Part shown: positions 54,072-62,336 of the stretch, piece after piece
How positions within the stretch are numbered: the stretch's first letter is position 1
How the letters are laid out: each line of letters starts with the position of its first letter
Origin: DATAMF01 sp964472565
GTDB taxonomy: Bacteria > Chloroflexota > Anaerolineae > Aggregatilineales > Aggregatilineaceae
Assembly: GCA_964472565.1 (NCBI GenBank)
Contig: CAYYNB010000005.1
Location: 1 to 64,000 of the forward strand
Direction: 5' to 3'
DNA length: 64,000 nt
Program-made: the position numbers and the translations under genes
Notes under the pieces: generated by a model
Seen by the model: the letters and a program-made list of their open reading frames with translations, nothing else
Databases searched by the model: none
Told to the model about the DNA's origin: nothing

Positions 54072-54551
54072 CTACCGCATCCTCCGGTTACGCCCGCCGT
54101 CTTTGGTCGGGGGCATTCGTTCTTCGATGCCCGGCCAGGTGCCTGTCGCTCGCCAGGTATAATAGGCATATAACCACTGGATCGCCCATCCGGTTACGGT
54201 GACAGCCGTTGAGGTGCTGGGATTCCAACCATAAGTGATACCGTCTTTGGGATTAAACAGACAAAGCTGACCGTCTTCATATTGGTGTTTTTCACTATAC
54301 ACTGTAGGACGGTCTACATAAGCTTCCGAAGGGCGGTTGGGGTAAACTTCGGGGTAGACGATACGCAGCGTGTGAACGCGCTCAGGAATTCCTCGCAAGT
54401 TAATCTCGACATCCCCAATCCAATATAACAAGCCGCGTTTGGGTACAACCAATTTGAAGGTGTCGGCAAACGTCGCCCGCATCATTTCAACTTCCAAGCG
54501 AAGCCGGTTCGACACCGCATTGGGCGAACCCCACCACTCTATTCGCGTCAT
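54072..54551 (-). CDS. Prokaryotic E2-like ubiquitin-conjugating-fold protein
   Basis: The 159-aa protein shows the UBC core: strand VEINLRGIPERVHTLRIVYPEVYPNRPS, then HQYEDGQLCLFNPKDG with Cys97 at the catalytic position, a following Trp (YGWNPSTST) and a WLYAYYTWRATGTWPG helix ending near residue 141. This is typical of bacterial E2-like families next to JAB and E1-like genes. A basic C-terminal tail follows. The gene overlaps the third membrane protein at ATGA and is 2 bp from JAB. Confidence 0.85.
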   Translation of the reverse strand: MTRIEWWGSPNAVSNRLRLEVEMMRATFADTFKLVVPKRGLLYWIGDVEINLRGIPERVHTLRIVYPEVYPNRPSEAYVDRPTVYSEKHQYEDGQLCLFNPKDGITYGWNPSTSTAVTVTGWAIQWLYAYYTWRATGTWPGIEERMPPTKDGGRNRRMR

Positions 54552-55342
54552 ACGCCCTCCAAAACAATTTCCTGCGTTTGAGTCATCGCATCCTGTTTGA
54601 CCGCTTCATCCAACAAGTTGAACAACATTTCCTGTTGGGACGCCTGCATTTCTTCGGACATTACGCTTTTTTTTAGCTGCGTGTCAGTACCATCAACAAA
54701 CGTAAACCGGACCGATGTCACAACCGTCACGCCAGATCGCACTCGCAAATTCCAGCGCTGCCCCGTTAAATGCTGCGGCGCATTGAGCAAAAGCCGGTAG
54801 TGGGGCATTACCATCTGCGGTGCATTGCCCAAGTCGTGAGCAAACTGGCCCTTAAAGCGAACCTGTTCGCCTTGGTCTACCAGTGAAAAATCAAACTCGT
54901 AGGCGCGCTCCTCGCCCGTCCGTGCGACAACAAAAGGACGAATGGCGCGGGCATTGGTGAGCGTAACCGAACGAAAGTAAACACGGGGCTTGACTTCGCC
55001 ATACCGGTAGACCAGAATACCAGCGGCGATCAATTCTAACCCTGGATCAATGTTATGCTCTGGCGCTTCGGGCCGGGTCCCGCCAATGGACCAGGGCATC
55101 TGTGCTTTGTGACGGCTAAAGGTTTCGAGGATGCCGCCAAACAGCATGGCTCCCCAAAAATACAGGGCCAGCACAAACAAAAAACCGAAGAGGGCAACCA
55201 GTACATACGCTACTGCTGCCCAGGTGCTCTTCGTAACTGCTAAGGCAAGCACCAAAAGCACACAAGCAGCCAGCCCTCCTACTACAAGCGCCTGACGAAA
55301 ATTAATACGGCGATCTGGTCGAGAAGTTGTGTTTGGTATCAT
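54548..55342 (-). CDS. Membrane-anchored beta-rich protein, triad member 3
   Basis: The 264-aa protein has two membrane segments (about 17-37 and 43-70) and a C-terminal beta-rich domain (about 100-260) with the triad landmarks IRPFVVARTG, FDFSLVDQG and VTVVTSVRFTF. No known domain is assigned. It is the last of three paralogs in a row and overlaps the E2-like gene at ATGA, so their products are made together. It may be the membrane platform of the conjugation-like system; this is inference. Confidence 0.7.
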   Translation of the reverse strand: MIPNTTSRPDRRINFRQALVVGGLAACVLLVLALAVTKSTWAAVAYVLVALFGFLFVLALYFWGAMLFGGILETFSRHKAQMPWSIGGTRPEAPEHNIDPGLELIAAGILVYRYGEVKPRVYFRSVTLTNARAIRPFVVARTGEERAYEFDFSLVDQGEQVRFKGQFAHDLGNAPQMVMPHYRLLLNAPQHLTGQRWNLRVRSGVTVVTSVRFTFVDGTDTQLKKSVMSEEMQASQQEMLFNLLDEAVKQDAMTQTQEIVLEGV

Positions 55343-55378
55343 GAATCCCCTCAGTTAAGTATTTTAGGTACGGCGTAA

Positions 55379-56047
55379 TCATTCCTCTTGATCGGACAGC
55401 AGTTCCGATAAACTCATGGCTCGCCGTGGTTTGCCATGCAGTGCTTGTTGCAGGGTAGGCGAAATTTCACCATCGGTTGCCGTATACTGTTGAATAGTTC
55501 CTCCCCCAACGGGCTGCCAACCAAATTTATGACTGGCCAGCAGGGTCTCACCGGCCAGAATACGCAGTTCCCAGTCATCAGAAGCTATCTTTTTCCCTTG
55601 CAGTGGAAGCCAGGTACCTGGTAAAACAGTGTTTGTTCCACGCACTAAATCATATTCGGCTTCATCGGCATAGCGCAAGCGGTTCTGGGCATCAACCAAT
55701 TCAAAACGCACCTGCCCGCTGGCTGAATAGGGCAGCCACAGCTCGGCAAAAGGCCGGAGATACTGTGTGTCTGTAAACACATCATTATACCGAACCAGTT
55801 TGGGTTCGTCTGTTTGCCGATACGCCAGCAGGCCAATATCAACGACCTGCACATAGTCCGATCCAGCCTCATAGCCAGCACGCCGCATCGCCATTGAAGC
55901 CGCTGGCGATCCAGCAACAGCCGAACGTCCCCGCTTTTGTGCTTTGGGGCGTGTCAGGCGGCCTGTATGTCCTTCGGCTACTGAGAACAGGGTGAATAAA
56001 AACCCCACAAACAGTATCAAAAACAGCAGCAATACAAATACAGCCAT
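55379..56047 (-). CDS. Membrane-anchored beta-rich protein, triad member 2
   Basis: The 222-aa protein has one N-terminal membrane segment (about 2-24) and a beta-rich domain with VQVVDIGLLAYR, LRPFAELWLPYSASGQVRF and the WELRILAGETLLASHKF ending, the same order as in its two neighbours. The C-terminus (SLSELLSDQEE) is acidic and helical, like member 1. No catalytic motif is seen. Confidence 0.7.
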   Translation of the reverse strand: MAVFVLLLFLILFVGFLFTLFSVAEGHTGRLTRPKAQKRGRSAVAGSPAASMAMRRAGYEAGSDYVQVVDIGLLAYRQTDEPKLVRYNDVFTDTQYLRPFAELWLPYSASGQVRFELVDAQNRLRYADEAEYDLVRGTNTVLPGTWLPLQGKKIASDDWELRILAGETLLASHKFGWQPVGGGTIQQYTATDGEISPTLQQALHGKPRRAMSLSELLSDQEE

Positions 56048-56059
56048 GATCGCTTCTCG

Positions 56060-56866
56060 CTATTCAGCCTGCCGAGCATCGCGGCTTTGTTGACGCAGCA
56101 GTTCTTCGAGGCTTAAGGGCAGCGATTCATCTTCAGTATGCCAGATTCGTTCGCGCATTTCTCCATCCGAAGACATCTGGCGACGGCGCGCTGCTAATGA
56201 GGGCGAAAGGCTGAAATTGTGAATGCCGAGCAACCCACCTTCCACTAAAATATGTGCCGTCCAGGAGCCAACTTCAATAGGTGACTTGCTGTTCCGAATG
56301 GGAAAACGGTAATCAGGCAGAATCGCATTCTCCCCCGCACGCAGCCATTTTTCGGTTTCGTAAACATACTCACGTTTACCGTTTTCGTTGCGCAGCTCAA
56401 ACCGGATACGCACGGTCCGTTCGGCTAACAACTGAGGCACATGAATCAGTGCGAAAGGACGAATACCGTGATCGTCCATTGAAATAAACCTGCCTCGCCG
56501 CAACGCCAGGCCATCGGGCCGCTGCTCATCCACGATCAACCCTACATCGACAAGCTGCACGGTTGCATCATAGGCGGGATGGCTGCGGGCGCGAGATATG
56601 GCTTCACGGGCAACTTCCGACGTTTCCACCGGGTGTTCGCGACTTGCCATCATTTTCTGGAAAGCAGGGCCAACCGGAATACCACGTGCCACCATCCACA
56701 CCAAAGCGAGATAGGCAGCTAACAGCACCGCGCCAGCCGCAGTTGGAACTTCCCCCGCGACAAGTGTCAGACCCAACGCCATGCCTACAATAAAAAGCCA
56801 AACGAGTGTGCCACGATAACTATGTTGGAACATGGTATTCTGCCTTACCACAAGACGATTTTGCAT
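56060..56866 (-). CDS. Membrane-anchored beta-rich protein, triad member 1
   Basis: The 268-aa protein has two membrane segments (about 20-70) and a beta-rich domain with VQLVDVGLIVDE, IRPFALIHVPQLL, VRIRFELRNENGKREYVYE and WTAHILVEGGLLGIHNF. It ends with a helix (LSLEELLRQQ) like member 2. A second ATG at 56833 is possible. This is the first gene of the operon; the promoter should lie in the 140-bp gap to the divergent lipoprotein gene. Confidence 0.7.
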   Translation of the reverse strand: MQNRLVVRQNTMFQHSYRGTLVWLFIVGMALGLTLVAGEVPTAAGAVLLAAYLALVWMVARGIPVGPAFQKMMASREHPVETSEVAREAISRARSHPAYDATVQLVDVGLIVDEQRPDGLALRRGRFISMDDHGIRPFALIHVPQLLAERTVRIRFELRNENGKREYVYETEKWLRAGENAILPDYRFPIRNSKSPIEVGSWTAHILVEGGLLGIHNFSLSPSLAARRRQMSSDGEMRERIWHTEDESLPLSLEELLRQQSRDARQAE

Positions 56867-57008
56867 TTATCTTACCTGATTTACGCGCAAATACACTAGT
56901 AGTTTCAGACGGTTGTCAGGTGAATATCAGACTTTTGTTGCGTTTGACAATTTTTTCCGCTAATCTGACAGAAAGGGAGCGTTGGGCGTGGGGAAAGGAG
57001 TGCGCGTG

Positions 57009-57755
57009 ATGACTCAGAAACAGCTCTATTGCAGTTTGCTGCTTATTGGCCTGCTGCTGGGATGCAATTTAAGCACAACACCAACCCCGAAAGAAGTCCA
57101 ATCTGTTCATAAAGGCCCGTTTGTTTTTTTGATCGCCCCCGAAAATCAAATCTATGAGCGGGACCTGCCCCGCTATGCCAGCGGGACCGTGGTGCAGTTT
57201 TACGCGGTGGCTCAGGATACTGAAGCGGGCGTGGTGCGTCTCGAATTTACGATTGACGGAATGCCGTACCAGGAGGTGACATCTGCTCAACCGCAGAATT
57301 TATTGAACGGGCATATTACCTGGACTGCCGCCGAACCCCGCAAATACCTGATTACAGTTGAAGCTTTTCGGGCCGATGGCTCGTCGATTGGACGCGATGA
57401 TCGTCCGGTTGAAGTGACAGTCAGCCCGGCGAAACTGCCTTCCAGTTCCGCACCCCTCATCCCAACACCAACATTAAGCGATGTAAATACCAGTAATAAT
57501 CTCGCGCCAACCGCCACTTTGCCCGCTGTCAGCTTGCGCGTCAATGCGAACCCCAACCTGACCGTACGCCAGGGGCCAGGAACGAACTACCCGGCCATTG
57601 GCTCACTCAATTTTGGAGATCAGGCAGCCATTATCGGGCGCAGCAGTGACGCGCAGTGGTGGTCGGTTCAATACGGCGCGAATACAGGCTGGGTTTTGGG
57701 CAGCTTAACCGTAGTGGATGGCGATACCAGCCAAATACCTGTGCTGACACCGTGA
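57009..57755 (+). CDS. Lipoprotein with Ig-like and SH3-type domains
   Basis: The 248-aa protein begins MTQKQLYCSLLLIGLLLGCNL, with a lipobox (LLLGC), so it is probably attached to the membrane outer face by Cys21. An Ig-like beta-domain (about 40-140) is followed by a Thr/Pro linker and a bacterial SH3 domain (about 175-240) with LTVRQGPGTNYPAIGSL. SH3b modules often bind peptidoglycan. AAAGGAG lies eight bases upstream of the ATG. It is divergent from the E2/JAB operon and convergent with the following Thr/Pro gene. Confidence 0.85.
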   Translation: MTQKQLYCSLLLIGLLLGCNLSTTPTPKEVQSVHKGPFVFLIAPENQIYERDLPRYASGTVVQFYAVAQDTEAGVVRLEFTIDGMPYQEVTSAQPQNLLNGHITWTAAEPRKYLITVEAFRADGSSIGRDDRPVEVTVSPAKLPSSSAPLIPTPTLSDVNTSNNLAPTATLPAVSLRVNANPNLTVRQGPGTNYPAIGSLNFGDQAAIIGRSSDAQWWSVQYGANTGWVLGSLTVVDGDTSQIPVLTP

Positions 57756-57758
57756 AAC

Positions 57759-58673
57759 TTATTTCACTATTTCAAAGGACACGGTGCTGATCGGTATATC
57801 GTCGTCATCGATGAACAGCCGGATTTCATATTCGCCTGGCACAAACCCTGTATCGCTGCCAAAGAAGAAGTAGGTATACCCGCTCATCCTCGGTCCCCAT
57901 AGATATTCACCGCCCACAATGGGTTCGCCCTGGTAGTAGAGGTAACGCTTCCAGACCACACCCTGCCCCATAAAGTTGAAACGCACAAAGTAATAGATGC
58001 GGGATATTCCAGCGGGAAACTCGGTACGGGCTTCAACCGGTTCGCCTTCATCTGACACCTGAGTATCCAGTCCGGTAATGGTCAGGCGGGCATTCGGGCG
58101 CGGTGTCACACGTGGAGCCAGCAAGGTTGAACTCGCAGGCGGGGTGAAGGTCGGATACGGCGTACTGGAAGGCAGCGGTCCAGGAGTCGATGTGACAACG
58201 ATGACCAGCGGCGTGAGAGTCGGGGCCGGGGTGTATGAGGGGAGCGGTGTATAGGATGGTTGCGGCGTCAGACTTGGCAGCGGTTCCTCACTGCGAATCG
58301 GGATAGGCGTAAATGGCTCGGTTGGTACATCCGGGATGGTTGGTGTGGTTAGAAGGGTGGTATCCGTTGGCGTTAGCGTTTCGGTTGGTGTCTCAGTTGG
58401 ATTTTCAGTTATCGTCGTAACCGGTTTGTCATCGTCATCAGCGAGGGAACCGATCAACAAAGTGCCAACACACAACACCCCACTGAGTACGAGCAGCAGC
58501 GTTCCCAGCACAAACAGCCGCCAGCCTCGACGCCCGGCTTCGCGCCGCCGTCGCCAGAATACATCGGTTCGACTGCGCCGGAAGAGTCGCCCGGATACCC
58601 AAAACGAAAAGAGTGCCAGGGCAAGCGTAATTCCTGTAAATATCATTAAGTCTCGTTGCGTCACTGTTTCCAT
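57759..58673 (-). CDS. Membrane protein with Thr/Pro linker and C-terminal beta domain
   Basis: The 304-aa protein has two membrane segments (about 8-30 and 50-74), a long Thr/Pro/Ser-rich extracellular linker (about 80-195) and a C-terminal beta domain (about 200-304) with FPAGISRIYYFVRFNF and PGEYEIRLFIDDD. No family is recognised for the beta domain. The linker DNA is low complexity. It is cotranscribed with nothing clear; tRNA-Val and its promoter lie upstream on the opposite strand. Confidence 0.75.
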   Translation of the reverse strand: METVTQRDLMIFTGITLALALFSFWVSGRLFRRSRTDVFWRRRREAGRRGWRLFVLGTLLLVLSGVLCVGTLLIGSLADDDDKPVTTITENPTETPTETLTPTDTTLLTTPTIPDVPTEPFTPIPIRSEEPLPSLTPQPSYTPLPSYTPAPTLTPLVIVVTSTPGPLPSSTPYPTFTPPASSTLLAPRVTPRPNARLTITGLDTQVSDEGEPVEARTEFPAGISRIYYFVRFNFMGQGVVWKRYLYYQGEPIVGGEYLWGPRMSGYTYFFFGSDTGFVPGEYEIRLFIDDDDIPISTVSFEIVK

Positions 58674-58727
58674 CCTGAACCGTGCGAATTATAGCAAACT
58701 CTTTCAGATTTGGAGCGTTTCTAACCC

Positions 58728-58756
58728 TTGCCAAATCTGCGGAGGTTCACTATAAT
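58728..58756 (+). promoter_or_regulatory. Promoter of tRNA-Val
   Basis: TTGCCA (58728-58733) and TATAAT (58751-58756) are 17 bp apart, with the tRNA beginning 11 bp after the -10. Confidence 0.85.
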
Positions 58757-58767
58757 GATGGTCACTT

Positions 58768-58841
58768 GGGTCGTTAGCTCAGTTGGCTAGAGCGCGTCGT
58801 TGACATCGACGAGGTCACACGTTCGAGTCGTGTACGACCCA
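58768..58841 (+). tRNA. tRNA-Val (GAC anticodon)
   Basis: A 74-nt cloverleaf: acceptor GGGTCGT/ACGACCC, D-arm TAGCTCAGTTGGCTAGAGCG, anticodon stem CGTCG with loop TTGACAT (anticodon GAC) and T-arm GTTCGAGTC. Discriminator A; the CCA end is not encoded. Confidence 0.95.
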
Positions 58842-58846
58842 CAGGA

Positions 58847-58876
58847 AATGGGCACTACAACAGTGCCCATTTTTCG
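58847..58876 (+). terminator. Rho-independent terminator of tRNA-Val
   Basis: TGGGCACT and AGTGCCCA pair around a 5-nt loop, followed by a T-tract. It lies 6 bp past the tRNA. Confidence 0.85.
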
Positions 58877-58881
58877 TTTTA

Positions 58882-61173
58882 TCAGCGTGGGCAATCTTCT
58901 ACCTGCTGCACAAGATCCGCACGTACCCATCCGATAATCTGGCCTTCCCCGCGTACAAATCGCACCTTGAACCACAATTGATTATCCGACCCGATTTGCT
59001 GCGCGACTACATCCATGCGCTGTTGAGCGCCTGTTGCAAAGACACGTTCGGCGTTCGGATCCGGCGAATAACGAATATTGACACTCTGGTTCGCAAAGAC
59101 CACACAGATCACTTCCGGCGTAGGGGTGATGCTGGGCGTCAGCGTCGGCGTGGGTGTGTCGGAAGGGGTCGATGTGGGTGTGGGTGTGGGGGTATGGCTC
59201 GGCGTGTAGGTTGGCGTAGGCGTATCTGTCGGCGTACTGGTCGGCGTTTCGGTCGGCGTATCTGTTGGTGTACGTGTAATCGATGGCGTATATGTGATCG
59301 TTGGTGTATTGCTGGGGGTTGGTGTGATGCTGGGTGTGAGTGTCGGCGTCAGCGTCAGCGTCGGGGTGAGCGTGGGGGGCAGCGGTGTTGGTGTATCAGT
59401 ATAAAAGATCGGCCCCCAAACTGAATCGCGGGTTGCCAGCGCCACGCCGATCACTACCACAAGTCCAATAACCCCTAGAATGCCCCACAGCAGATACCGT
59501 CTTCGCTTGAGATCGCGGACTTGTTCTTCCAGCCGTAGAATCTCGGTCCGGCGGCCCAGGATGCGGAACGGTTCGTCTTTTGCAATATCAAGCCAGTGCT
59601 GCGCCGTTTGTGCATCACGTTGATCCAGCGCGGCTTCCACCCGTTCAAGATGCCGGGCCAGCAGGTCAGATACAATCATCCGGTAGCGCGGGTCCTGAGC
59701 CTGATGCCGCAGCCCACTCAACATTGTCCGCGCCTGGGCGAGTTCATTTTCATAATTCTGAGCGATCAAGGCCGATGCCCGCTCAATCACCTGGCGCGAC
59801 TCGACCATATCGGCTTCGTTTTGGCGCGCACGCTGCAACAGGTTGTTAATATCGGGATCGGCGGGCAGCAGTTCCGCTGCCGTTTCAAGCGCACGAACCG
59901 CTTCACTAGTCAGGCGCAGCCGTTCTTCTAATACTGTGAGCGTTTCGCCTCGCGTCAGCGCACCCTGAGCCTGGTTATAAAGCTGAGTGATAATATTTTC
60001 GATCCGGTCCTCGATCTCGCGCCCTAACCGCTTTAACTTCTCACTGCCGGGCAGCAGTTGCCGCAGCCCGGCCAAGCGATTAAGTAAATGCTGCAAGCCG
60101 CGCGCCCGATCACTGAGCGAGCCGGTTGTTGTATTAAGCTGAACCGTCGCTTGATCAAACTGCTGGCGTACATTACGGACCAGATCAATCCGTTCCTGCG
60201 CCAGCGGATCATTCGGCACCACCCGCATTGCGCCTTCATATTTTTGCAGCGCGGTATCCCAATCATCAGCGGCCAGAAGCCGATCTCCTTCGGCCAGCAG
60301 TTCACGAGCCAGCGCGAGGTCCTGAATATCGAGCAGGGCCTGCTCAACATCTTTCCAACTCGTAATGCCCGCGCGGGCAGCCAGATCGCGGGCTTCGCGG
60401 TAGAGCCGCTCGGCTTCGTCATAATTCCCGGCGCGGACCAATGAGTTTGCCCGGTTATAGGCGACACGCGCATCAAATGGAATCCGGTGATCGGGAACGA
60501 CACCGCGCAGCAGATTCTCTTCGGCTTTCTGGCGGTAATCCTGAGCCTGGGCATTACCCGGATCGTCGGCCAACACACGGTTGGCGAGATCAACGGTCTG
60601 CCGATAGTCGCCCGAATAATACGCCTGCGCGATGTCGCCTAAAAGTTCGCTGTGATTATTCGTCTCTGATGTATATTCTGTCGGGCGACGCGCTGGCGGT
60701 GGGGGCGGTGCGGATGGTGTCACGGGCGGCGGTGGTTTGGGCACATCACGGCGCATTGACAACCCATAACGATCCATCAGGCCGCGCACTTTCATTTCCA
60801 GCGCTGAACTGTGTGAGGCCGCTTGCTGCAATAGTTCTAATGTTTCCGCGTTATCTGGGTCTTGCTCCAGGGCCTGGGCCAGAATATCACTCGCTTCGGC
60901 AAGATCGTCGGCATCCCCGGCGATTTCAATCCGAATACGGGCGCGGCGCAGCAGGCCGCGTACTGCGGCGGTTTCGGGCGGCGGGGGCGCGCTGTGGCGG
61001 GCCAGGTGGGCGAAAAGTTCGCGGGCGGATTCTTCATAAGGTGTATTTTTGCTTTGAGCCAGCAGGGCGCGGGCTTCACTTTCGAGCTGCGCAATTTGAC
61101 TCGCGGTTGCACTTGCGGGAAGCGCTTCAATTTCCTGACGCAGATTTTCAAGCTGGTTTTTTAAATCGGCCAT
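58882..61173 (-). CDS. Large TPR-rich protein with membrane segment, Thr/Pro linker and SH3 domain
   Basis: The 763-aa protein has a long N-terminal helical/TPR-like region (about 1-540; AAE, LARAGITSWKDVEQALLDIQ, LARELLAEGDRLLAADDWDTALQ) with a Pro-rich break near 150-165, a membrane segment near 560-582, a long Thr/Pro linker (about 590-690) and a C-terminal bacterial SH3 domain with VNIRYSPDPNAERVF. It would couple a cytoplasmic scaffold to an exterior SH3 module. The ATG at 61173 is chosen after GAGG, over 61185, where the ribosome site would overlap. It follows the kinase-like gene. Confidence 0.8.
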   Translation of the reverse strand: MADLKNQLENLRQEIEALPASATASQIAQLESEARALLAQSKNTPYEESARELFAHLARHSAPPPPETAAVRGLLRRARIRIEIAGDADDLAEASDILAQALEQDPDNAETLELLQQAASHSSALEMKVRGLMDRYGLSMRRDVPKPPPPVTPSAPPPPPARRPTEYTSETNNHSELLGDIAQAYYSGDYRQTVDLANRVLADDPGNAQAQDYRQKAEENLLRGVVPDHRIPFDARVAYNRANSLVRAGNYDEAERLYREARDLAARAGITSWKDVEQALLDIQDLALARELLAEGDRLLAADDWDTALQKYEGAMRVVPNDPLAQERIDLVRNVRQQFDQATVQLNTTTGSLSDRARGLQHLLNRLAGLRQLLPGSEKLKRLGREIEDRIENIITQLYNQAQGALTRGETLTVLEERLRLTSEAVRALETAAELLPADPDINNLLQRARQNEADMVESRQVIERASALIAQNYENELAQARTMLSGLRHQAQDPRYRMIVSDLLARHLERVEAALDQRDAQTAQHWLDIAKDEPFRILGRRTEILRLEEQVRDLKRRRYLLWGILGVIGLVVVIGVALATRDSVWGPIFYTDTPTPLPPTLTPTLTLTPTLTPSITPTPSNTPTITYTPSITRTPTDTPTETPTSTPTDTPTPTYTPSHTPTPTPTSTPSDTPTPTLTPSITPTPEVICVVFANQSVNIRYSPDPNAERVFATGAQQRMDVVAQQIGSDNQLWFKVRFVRGEGQIIGWVRADLVQQVEDCPR

Positions 61174-61187
61174 GCCAAACCTCATTT

Positions 61188-62324
61188 TTAGGGAATAACT
61201 CGATGATTCAATGCCTCGTTGATCTGGGCCAGCAAGCGGCGCAGTTCCGCTTCCATATCCTCATTAATGTCATCCAAAATTACGGCTTCGAGCAAACTTT
61301 CGCGGGCCGCGCGCAGCGCATCCTGCCCTTCGCGCAGTTTGACCAATCCCGCCCGCATGTGATCCCGTGCTTCACGCAAGCCTGTTACCGTGTGCAGTCC
61401 AGAGAAAGCCCACCCCAGTTTAGCAGCGACTTTTTCCAGTTCGCTGATGAAGGCTCGAACTGTTGGAATTTCCTGCCGGGCACCTTCTTGCAGCAGTTCC
61501 TGTAAGGCCATGCTGAGCGACGGCTCGACGCCAAAATCCAGTTCATTGACATCCCGATAGCGTTCTTCCACTTCGGTTTGAGAAGCGGGCTGCGGCACCA
61601 GCGCGCTTTTTTTCGGCGATAATCCCGTGAAGATAGGATAGAGAATCCCCACACAGAGATTATGCACATCCTGAACCACATACTGATCGAGTGTATGGGT
61701 GCCCGTCTCTACAACTTTTGAGCTATTAAAGTCAATAATCCGCAGTGTTGTACCATCCCAGTATACATGCTCCAACTTGTGGTCAAGGTAAACGATCCGC
61801 TGCGCGTGGGCTTCCCGCAGAAAATGGCCGAATTGCAGCGCAAGGTCGATCCCTTCCTCGGTTGGCAACCGCCGCCGGTTGCTGGCGGTGTTGGGTTTCA
61901 TCAAATAGAACAGGCTGTCCTGGCGCGGCAGCAGTTCAAGCGCTAAATAAGGCCGCCAGTTGCGCTCAATGTAAGGAAACAGATTCTCGCGGAAAGCGGC
62001 GATATTGGTTTCATAGGAAATCATGTCGCCGCCGCTGGGCCGTTCATTAGGATCGGAAAGATACCCACAGTCATATAACTGGACGGCGGCCCGGTTGGGT
62101 TTCAATCGGACCAAAAGATCGGCCTCGTTGATAAAGGCGCGCGCCTCCCAGCGCGGGGTGCCGTCGCCGGAGAGATGTTCGGGGCGCATCACTTTCAGCG
62201 CCACCATCCGCCCATCACGCATATCCTGCGCTTCCAACACCCGCGCATAATGTCCCAGCGCAAAGGTATCAATATAATTGCCAATGTCATATTGTTCTTC
62301 GAGTGCAATTTCAGTAAAACGCAT
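61188..62324 (-). CDS. Atypical protein-kinase-fold protein
   Basis: The 378-aa protein has a protein-kinase-like core: VALKVMRPEH with Lys44, YLALELLP hinge, and the catalytic segment YLDHKLEHVYWDG (Asp181, Lys183, but His186 in place of the metal-binding Asn) followed by IIDFNSSK (DFN rather than DFG). The C-terminal 90 residues are helical. It has no membrane segment. The altered Asn and Gly residues make the activity uncertain. It sits between the partial surface protein and the TPR-SH3 gene, with 12 and 15 bp gaps. Confidence 0.75.
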   Translation of the reverse strand: MRFTEIALEEQYDIGNYIDTFALGHYARVLEAQDMRDGRMVALKVMRPEHLSGDGTPRWEARAFINEADLLVRLKPNRAAVQLYDCGYLSDPNERPSGGDMISYETNIAAFRENLFPYIERNWRPYLALELLPRQDSLFYLMKPNTASNRRRLPTEEGIDLALQFGHFLREAHAQRIVYLDHKLEHVYWDGTTLRIIDFNSSKVVETGTHTLDQYVVQDVHNLCVGILYPIFTGLSPKKSALVPQPASQTEVEERYRDVNELDFGVEPSLSMALQELLQEGARQEIPTVRAFISELEKVAAKLGWAFSGLHTVTGLREARDHMRAGLVKLREGQDALRAARESLLEAVILDDINEDMEAELRRLLAQINEALNHRVIP

Positions 62325-62336
62325 CGTTCACCCTCA

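Noticed and set aside
60441..61505. 354-codon plus-strand frame antisense to the TPR-SH3 and kinase-like genes
   Set aside because: Low-complexity, no recognisable domain, and the minus-strand genes have good domain evidence.
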